DNA of 64,000 nucleotides from Onchidella celtica (Eukaryota; Mollusca; Gastropoda; Systellommatophora; Onchidiidae): NCBI GenBank assembly GCA_963931925.1, contig OZ007579.1, positions 39,097,457 to 39,161,456 of the forward strand, read 5' to 3'. Shown piece by piece: positions 56,606 to 64,000 of this stretch (position 1 is its first letter; each line of letters starts with the position of its first letter). The notes under the pieces were generated by a model. It saw only the letters and a program-made list of their open reading frames with translations, ran no database searches and was not told where the DNA came from. The position numbers and the translations under genes were made by a program.

Positions 56606-59160
56606 TATAATAATAATAATAATAATAATAATAAATTACATTTATATAGCGCATTTCCAATAAATGCTCAATGCGCTTTACAAGTAATAAAAACTCATTC
56701 CTCTCTCTCCCACACTCCCTCTCCCCACCCCCCCTCTCTCTCCCTTCCCATCACATTCTCACTCCTTCTATCACATGCTCTCTCCCCTCAGGTAAGTCAA
56801 GAAAAATAAGCCTGCTGGAACAAAAAATGCTTTAGCTGCCTTTTGAAACTTACTAATGATTTTGTTTGTCTCAGTTCCATAGGTAACTTGTTCCACATTA
56901 AGGGGCCAATATATGTGAATGATCGTTCACCATAACATCTGTATGATTTCACAGGTGTCACTAGCATGGTGGAAATTTTAAACTTCTCCCTGGTGTATAC
57001 AGTTTTATCAAATCTTGTAAATAAGAAGGAGCCGAGTCATTCAGACATTTGAAACACAGGATGCAGATTTTAAAAATTATCCTTTGCTTCACGGGGAGCC
57101 AATGCAATTCTTTCAGGAGTGGTGTGATATGATCTCGTTTTTTGGATTTGGTTATCAGCCTGGCCGCATTATTTTGGATTACCTGTAGACGATTCAAAAA
57201 TTTGTATGAATACCCGCTAAAAGTGAATGGCAGTAGTCCAGTCTAGACAAGATAAGGGATGTAACTAATGTTTTTGTGGTCTCTTCATTTAGATACTTTC
57301 GGACAAGGCTTATTCTTCTCAACTGAAAATTTAAGGATTTAGACAGAGATCCTACACCTGAACCCATTGACAAATGGTGATCAATAAACACACCCAAATT
57401 CTTTACAACTTCTTTGCATGATAATTCATGGCCATTGAAATCAATGGTGACATTTTCAAGATCTTTTGTTAATCGTGGGTTGTGGAATAGAATTATGTCT
57501 GATTTGTCTTCATTTAATTTCAATTTGTTTGTTGTCATCCACATTTTAATATCCTGAACACATTGTTTAGTGGCGAGAGTCACATTTGACAGATCTTGAA
57601 TGTGCCATCAATATATATCTGAACATCATCAGAATAAAAGTGATATTGTAGTCCATGAGTTTGTAAAATACTTGCAAGGGGCTGCGTATAGAGTGTAAAA
57701 AAGCACAGGACCAAGGACAGACCCTTGTGGAACTCCATAGTCTAATGCAACTTGTTTAGAAAAACTGTTCTTAATTTGCACTGACTGAACTCTGTTCTGT
57801 AACGACTTGAACCATAACAGGGCAGTACCCGACATACCAAAAGAGCGCTCAAGTCTTGTAAGTAAGATAGAATGATCGATTGTATCGAAAGCTGCAGATA
57901 GGTCTAAAAGGGTCAAAAGACACAGCTTCTTACTGTCAATATAATCTAAAAAATCAGAGGTTACTTTTATGAGTGCAGTTTCGGTACTATGTTGAGCTTT
58001 ATATGCAGACTGAAATTTTTCTTGCAATCCATTTATTTCAAAGTGTGCCAAAATTTGACCTAAGACAATCTTTTCCAGAATTTTTGAGACAAATTGCAAA
58101 TTGGATACTGGTCGATAATTTTTGAAGTCATTTTCATCAAGCCCAGATTTTTTCAATAATGGTTTTACAATGGCTTGTTTAAAGGAACTGGGCACTGTGC
58201 CTGTGACAAGTGACATATTTACTATTTGAGTAATGTGAGGTACGACAAGATCAATACAGGTTTTGGGTACATGAGCAGGCATGGGATCAAGGTCACACGT
58301 TTTTATAGTGGAATTATTGATACAGAGTAAAACATCTCTTTCTGAGACTGGACAAAACGAATCTAAAACTTGTCCAGTAAACTCAGGGAAATCTAAATTC
58401 TCGCTTGGTTCTAGATCGAGTGAAGAACGGATGTTTTCAATCTTGTTACTGAAAAATGTTATAAATTGATCACACAACTCGTCGTCTGACCCTCTGCAGG
58501 GGAGGGGAGATCTTGTATCCTTTCCTAGAATGGTGTTGGTTGTACGAAAAAGTTCTTTGCATGACTTTACGTCATTAAGTTCATTGATGTAATGTCTCTT
58601 TTTGTTTTCCTCGATGACTTTGTTGTCTTTATCTCGTTGTTTAATGTACGTGTCTCTATGAACTTGTAGTTTGGTTTTCCTCCACCTTCGTTCAGCCTGT
58701 CGTCGGTGTTGCTTGGCTTCTTTGATTTCAAGTGAAAACCATGGCGAGTATGGTCTGATGGAGATGTTTCTTCTTGTGAGTGGGGCATGTCGGTCGATTG
58801 CAGCCTTCAGGGTGTCATTGAAGGTGTCTGCATTGAGAGATGGTAGATCTGCCAGTGATTGGCTTACATCTCCTCGAAATGAAGATGTGTCTATTTTTCT
58901 AGTATTTCTGGATAATATACTTCTTTTCTTCTGCCTTGGTTTGGAGAGGTTCATGTCTGCCATCAGAAGGAAGTGGTCAGAGATGGCCTTGTCTAGTACT
59001 TGATGGTTTAAAATGTGTGGGTCAGCTGTGCTGGCAATCAGCAGATCTAAAATGTGACCACACTGATGCGTTGGTTCATTGATTAGCTGTACTAGATCAT
59101 GGTCGTGGAAAACTGACACAAGAAGTTTAGTGTCAGGAGCAGAGGTATCATCAAAGTGAA
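56606..59160 (-). mobile_element. L2/CR1-like LINE, 5'-truncated
   Basis: On the minus strand it runs from the end of the endonuclease domain through the RT to a 3' tail with GCGCTATATAAATG and (ATT)n at 56606-56635. The 5' break at about 59160 abuts a short GA repeat. The region 56650-56960 is its 3' non-coding part, including a CT-rich stretch. Confidence 0.8.
56961..59160 (-). pseudogene. LINE endonuclease end and reverse transcriptase (L2-like)
   Basis: Coding begins HFDDTSAPDTKLLVS (endonuclease), then PTHQCGHILDLLI and KAISDHFLL (Asp-His). The RT has FKNYRPVSNLQFVSKILEK, FQSAYKAQHSTETALIKV, LTLLDLSAAFDTIDH (motif A) and DYGVPQGSVLGPVLF (motif B). One extra T near 57690 shifts the frame. 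YSDDVQIYIDG follows (motif C, with Ser for the usual Ala), then KLKLNEDKSDIILF, LSRLDYCHSLLAGI and AARLITKSKKRDHITPLLKELHWLPV. Further frame changes occur near 57590 and 57195. Confidence 0.85.
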
Positions 59161-60110
59161 AGATAGAGAGAGAGAGAGAGTACAGGATTGTTTATTCCGG
59201 GCAGTGCCCGGTACGTCATCTAGTTTCAAAACAAAACAAGAACAAAAACCTCCGTCAAAGACATCACATAATGAATTTATGACTGGCCCAAGAGATAATG
59301 TGCGTAACCCAAGCCCCCCCCCCCCCCAACAAAAACAAAACAAAAAAAAAGAAAAAAACCTTGATAATCTTTTAACTGGGAAAGGAAAGATTGTGTCCGG
59401 GCGCAACATGACCATGAACATTTGAATGAGCGACTCCCGATTTTTTTATTTTTTTAAAGTGAATACAATAACGGAAATAGGCCATAGGACTGATTTTTGA
59501 TGCATACAGAATTCTGGGTGAAATGGATGGTATAATGATTAAAATTTGTCTATACATAATTTATGCACGTCTCACTGCATACCCCATATGCGTTAGTGTC
59601 TTATGCACCCCGTCAGCCATTGAGGCGAAGTTTGTCATGAAACTTGCAGGCTGGGTAATTAGTTTGTTCAAGTATCTTCCCGTTCTGCAAGAGGTGATTG
59701 ACAAAAGGCACCGTTTCAAACAGATATGAATCAGCACAAACAAGTTACCACCGCCCCTACTCCCCGGGCCGCACGTGTACCAAACACGTGAGTAATTAAG
59801 GAGGGGCGGGGGGAGGGGGTGTGGTCTGTTCTGTCGCTTATGAAACAAAGTAGGCTTGAGGTGTGTCCACCAGGGCGTGTCCATTCAGCGTGAATGGTCT
59901 AACGCAAGGTCGTGATGAAGTAACGGGGTCAATCGTTTCTGGAAGAGGCAGGTCTGAGGGTCGAATTTAGAGACACAAGCAAACTCAAATATTACTTCCT
60001 CTCCACTTCAAGTTTTCCATGTCTAAAAAAGAACTTTCTGTGGGTCAAAAGGAAGGCATCTGTGAAATTCAGGCAGACCCTAGCTGTATATCTATCTATC
60101 TATCTATCTT

Positions 60111-60202
<92 letters not shown>

Positions 60203-61597
60203 ATTGCAGTCATTTCAGTACAACGGCTCTGTGTCCTAAGTGAAAATGAGCAACCTATAAAACATTCAGACAAACAAGATTTGACTTGGCTCTGTTCAAG
60301 CACTAATGGGCTTCACTTCTGTCAAATAGGCTATAGACGCGATGCCTATTCCATAATGGATGCTTGTCGAGAGGTCCAACCACTTAATGCATTCACTAGA
60401 CATTATTATATACTGCATGAAGCTCAAACAGACCGTTTTGAGACAGATGAAGAAATTAGGTACTTACCCTTGCATGAAAAGTAGTTGCTAGAAATGAAAT
60501 GACTCACATTTTCCTTCAGGAATCGAACAGGTGAGGATGGCGTTTCTGATGTTGGGTGAGTTTATAGGATACCACACTGATCAGATAGAGACATTATTAT
60601 CCGATCTTGCTCAGACTTTATACAGTGTCTACCGATATTTTCTTTCCAATGATCATAGTTTCTTAAAAAACAGTGGACAAAATGACTATGTTACCATTGG
60701 GCTTACATTATTTTATACTTGTCTGACTTTTTTTTTTTCAAGATTTAAGTCAAAATCAGAGACTGAACTGGACAAAATTTAGATTTTTTTTTTTTTCTTA
60801 GAAGATGGTAGTTCTGGATTCAGCTCTGAAACTCAAGCTCACGCTTTTGTCAAATCAAAATGTAGGCAGTGTCCTGTTTGAAATAAAAACCTGCTCTTTT
60901 CATAGGAGTGGCTGCTCAAAGGAATGTCATAACGCAGGACCAAATATCAAAGACCGTGTTATGATCTGAGTATCAATTATGCCATGTATAAATTTTTTGA
61001 CGTTGCACTTCTAGCGGTTTGGCCAGTAACTGCTGCCAAGCAACGGCAAATCCTGAAATTGTTATAATATAGATATGATAGCACGACCTCAACAATAGTT
61101 TATTTTTAAGTTTCGCCAGGTTATTCCTGCTGAACTGGACATCAATCAGTGGCAGTCTGTATTACTACGCGACAGGCAATAATTTGGCTAATCTGAGTAA
61201 CACATTGATAGTTATATCGATGAAACAAAGCGGCATCCCAGCAACAGGCTGAATTTTTCTTAGTCGCCCTCATTACAAAGAGCTGGTCGCGGCCTTTATC
61301 CATTACTATCTGAAAAATTCAAAGTTATTTCGATAACGTATTCAACATTATGTGGATGAAACAAGGCTGGGACCCGGCATGCGGGTTATCTTACATTGTC
61401 AGTCTTAAGTCACACCTTCGTTTCAATAATATTGGTGCCAATCCTAGAAAAGTCATTTCGTGTTTCTCATCCCTTTGTTGTGTCCCTCCTTTGATAAAAA
61501 TCCGGTAAAATGTCAATATTATGGCATATGACATAATTACAACCAGGCAATTTGAAATTGTCCTTGGTCCCGGGGTGGACTTTTCAGTCTTAAAATC
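59161..61597. other. No supported gene; tetranucleotide repeat
   Basis: Contains GA and poly-C runs near 59161 and 59317, and a long (TATC)n at 60090-60200. Two open stretches (60235-60484 and 60531-60782) have no recognisable motif and no splice context I can defend. They may be chance frames or unknown exons. Confidence 0.35.
60090..60200. repeat. (TATC)n microsatellite
   Basis: About 27 tetranucleotide units with one TTTC variant near the start. Confidence 0.95.
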
Positions 61598-62317
61598 ATG
61601 TTCATTTTTTCCGTGTTTCACTCATTAGCGTCCATCTTGCTGACCACGACGGGTGGAGGTGTTAGAGCAGAGACGTCTTCCCGACAGTTTTACCGCATCA
61701 ACAGTCCACAGATTGGCCCTCTACGTCTGGGACCTTCCTGGAGTTCGAAGTCCAGACTGTCTTGTGTTCGAGGATGTCTGGACACTTGCCGAGATCAGTG
61801 TAAAAGTTTTATTTATAACGTGGGCACGGGATCTTGTACGCCTGGAAATGTGGTCAATGCCACATTTCCGCTTCCCACTAGTGAAGAAGGAGACTTGTAC
61901 TCCAATGTCTGCGATGACAAGAACGAATTTCAGCTGTTACAACACGGAAATGTCATCGCCTGTTTGGGGATATTTGGACCGGCAAACCATCAACAGGCTA
62001 ATGACACCTGCCACCACAAAGGAGAATTTTTGGTGTCTCTGAGATCTGTAGAGAAATGGAAAATCCTGGAAGAAATTTGGGGAAATCAAAATTTGTGGGT
62101 TGGGCTCAACGATCTAGAGACTGAGGACACTTTTGTGTGGGAAGATGATGGATCAGTTTTGGACAAGTCAACTAGAACTACCATTTTTAGCACGGGAGAA
62201 CCAAATAACGAAAATGGGGAAGACTGTATACAGGTTCTTGATAGGATCTTCCTCCTCAATGACATACATTGTTCAAGCTCAGTCAAATATGTTTGTGAAA
62301 AGAAAATTGAAAAATAA
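61598..62317 (+). CDS. Secreted C-type lectin with N-terminal PAN-like cysteine region
   Basis: The intact single-exon frame has 239 codons. Residues 1-24 are a signal peptide (hydrophobic core, cut likely after VRA). Residues 50-105 form a cysteine-rich block (CVRGCLDTCRDQCKSFIYN ... GSC) resembling a PAN/apple-type region. Residues 120-235 are a C-type lectin domain with LWVGLND (167-172), the EPN motif (201-203), NGEDC (206-210) and cysteines 138, 210, 225 and 233 in the canonical spacing. EPN, Glu208 and Asn221-Asp222 could supply the calcium site for mannose-type sugars, but the usual Trp of the WND motif is Leu220. It would act outside the cell in sugar or microbe recognition; that is family knowledge. 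AATAAA overlaps the stop. The absence of introns is unusual but not impossible. Confidence 0.8.
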   Translation: MFIFSVFHSLASILLTTTGGGVRAETSSRQFYRINSPQIGPLRLGPSWSSKSRLSCVRGCLDTCRDQCKSFIYNVGTGSCTPGNVVNATFPLPTSEEGDLYSNVCDDKNEFQLLQHGNVIACLGIFGPANHQQANDTCHHKGEFLVSLRSVEKWKILEEIWGNQNLWVGLNDLETEDTFVWEDDGSVLDKSTRTTIFSTGEPNNENGEDCIQVLDRIFLLNDIHCSSSVKYVCEKKIEK

Positions 62318-62899
62318 ACCATATTCCCAAGGCCCTGTATTTATGACTGTAACAGTCAGAACGGGAATCTATTTTGTTATCTGAAAATCCGAATTATTGT
62401 ATTATATAATTATTTTTATATTATTTGATTATATTCAGTTAACCACAGCTTTGACTATGGTTATCATTGTAAACATTTTTGTTTCTTTTGTAAAGGCTGA
62501 CATAGAATTAAACGGCCATGAGGCCCAGTGAAATGATTTTTTAAATGATCTTTATTTCTCTCTCTCTCTCTCTCTCTCTGTGTGTTTCTGTCTGTCTGTC
62601 TGTCTCTCTCTATCTCTTCTCTCCTATCTCTTCTCTCACCCTCTCTATCTCTATCTTTTCTTTCATTCTCTCTCTCTGTCTCCCTGTCTTTGTCTCACTC
62701 ACTCATTCAATTTTGTCTTTCAGCCTCTGTCTCTCTCTCGTTCCCGTCCTCTCTCTTCTTCTTTTCCACTATCTTTCAACGCCATCATCCGTCTTTCTTC
62801 ATCTCGATTTCTCTCTCTTCCATGCCTCTTCTCACGTTTGCCTTGTGCTAGTAAATCCCTACCTCATCTTTCACATAATTATTACTTGACTTACCTTTA
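62318..62899. other. Downstream flank and pyrimidine-rich tract
   Basis: After the lectin gene, about 62544-62840 is a CT/TCTG-rich low-complexity tract. Open frames in it consist of Ser/Leu repeats and are artefacts. Confidence 0.7.
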
Positions 62900-63400
62900 C
62901 TTTTCCCTTCCGCTTGTGCCGATGGGCGTCGCGGGGAGACACAGTCGTCTGTCAGCAGCAAGGCGACTGGCCTGGAGAAGGGACATCTCGTGAGCTCTGA
63001 GGGTGTCTGTCTGCCACAGAGTCGCTCCAGCGTCGCCTTGGTCTTTCTCTGGCTCTGCAGCCATGGTATCTGGTGTTGTATACCCGAAGAGCTGGTTGGT
63101 TTGGAGGCATCCGTGTGGGGTGTCCGAACCTCTTGATCTTATGATGCTCGATGTGTTGTAGGACTGGTGTTGCTCCTACCATGTCTCTTATGACTTCGTT
63201 TCTGATCTTGTCTCGTCTTGTTTTGTTCACCGCTCTTCTTAGACATTTCATTCCGCATATGGCCAGCTTCCTCTCGAGGGCTTTTGTTAGGGACCATGTC
63301 TGGCACTGGTACGTGAGTGTTGGTAAGAAAATGGTGTTGATGACTTTCGCCTTAGTGCTGTCGGGGACGTTGGGTTGTTTTAGGAGAGGGGCGGGTTGAT
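62900..63400 (-). mobile_element. RTE-like LINE C-terminal fragment
   Basis: Minus-strand frames encode LTYQCQTWSLTKALERKLAI-like sequence, GMKCLRRAVNKTRRDKIRNE, IEHHKIKRFGHPTRMP and RARERPRRRWSDSV. This is the RT C-terminal region of an RTE-like LINE, with frame changes near 63250 and 63010. Distinct from the copies at 18 kb and 48.9 kb. Confidence 0.75.
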
Positions 63401-64000
63401 AACTGACTGCATTGGCTTTCTGACATCATACTTATTATACATTAAAAAATTCACTTATCTTACTTGCATCTCATCTGTTTCTGCTCTTCTACATAACGTA
63501 TTTGAGCTTGTCTAAATTGTTGCTACGGAGACAATCTTGTTCCTTTTATCATCAACAAGCAAACTCCAATCTTGTACTCCCACGTCCCCCCCCACCCCCC
63601 TTTACTCTTCGCCACCCCAATATGACATGATTTTCTCTACTTTCCATTGCACGAACTTGAGGACCGCATGGTAAACCGTCGTAACTGGAGTTTTTTTTTT
63701 TAAATTGAGGTATTTGGCATGCTTGAGCCTCTGGCAGTCCCCAGGTTGTTGCCATAAGTTGGAGATCAAGTTATGAAAACTCAGGATTTAATAACGTTTC
63801 TTAAAATATCATATATAACTTTTATATCTGATAAAGAAAATTATTCAGTTTTCTGAAAAATGTGTAAAAAAAAAAGTGGGTAACGATAGTTTACCATGCA
63901 CGTGACCCTCGACATAATGACCATCAGCAATCACCAATACAAACAGTGTTGTTTTCTATTTGATGTCACTCAAAGAAAAACAACATAAGTGTTAATTCCC
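63401..64000. other. No gene seen
   Basis: AT-rich sequence with a C-rich run at about 63581-63600 (antisense G-quadruplex potential). Confidence 0.4.

Noticed and set aside
60090..60200. CRISPR-like or satellite array
   Set aside because: The unit is a 4-bp microsatellite without spacers, and nothing else in the window resembles a CRISPR array.
60235..60782. Two open stretches as exons of an unknown gene
   Set aside because: No motif, no convincing splice sites and no homologous copy in the window to compare.

Overview
The window looks like a repeat-rich, AT-rich animal nuclear genome, most likely a mollusc and probably a gastropod. I infer this from small GT-AG exons, long introns full of retrotransposon relics (RTE-like and L2/CR1-like LINEs, Penelope, Ty3/gypsy, a tRNA-derived SINE), mollusc-type lectin architecture and abundant microsatellites. 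The species cannot be fixed from sequence alone. Nothing prokaryotic is present.

The main content, about 0.8-48 kb, is a plus-strand tandem array of a small two-exon gene family, here called CRP (cysteine-rich peptide) A to F. Exon 1 (87-105 nt) carries a strongly conserved signal peptide and two cysteines. After a phase-0 intron, exon 2 carries a (Y/F)xxG motif, a C-x-C-x6-C motif and a Lys-Arg site followed by an acidic or polar tail. CRP-A, B, C, D and F have both exons. CRP-E is a pseudogene with a stop codon in the signal peptide, a weak donor and no second exon. C and D are a fresh 2155-bp tandem duplication made by unequal crossover. Their exon 1 is identical, but exon 2 differs almost only by amino-acid replacements, two of which remove cysteines from C.

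The genes are separated by homologous spacers, and mobile elements have entered the introns and spacers at different points. The B intron (10 kb) holds a DNA transposon with terminal inverted repeats (10.4-13.8 kb) and Helitron-like repeats. The D intron holds an RTE-like LINE (minus strand), itself interrupted by a 4.2-kb LINE (plus strand) with an 11-bp target duplication. The D-E spacer holds a Ty3/gypsy element (26.1-30.7 kb). The promoter flank of E holds a MITE. The E-F spacer holds a truncated LINE and a Penelope element that is itself split by a SINE. The F intron holds an intronless stearoyl-CoA desaturase pseudogene, a 493-bp LTR mini-element containing 27 bp of desaturase coding sequence, and an RNase H LINE remnant.

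From 48.9 to 59.2 kb the window is mostly transposon debris: an RTE tail, an internally deleted gypsy element with almost identical LTRs, a Penelope terminal fragment and an L2-like LINE. At 61.6-62.3 kb there is one intact open reading frame for a secreted C-type lectin. The right end holds a pyrimidine-rich tract and an RTE fragment.

If the array is real, its products would be secretory-pathway peptides cut by signal peptidase and probably by a Lys-Arg-specific convertase. Their function (defence, venom-like, pheromone or other signalling) cannot be told from sequence.
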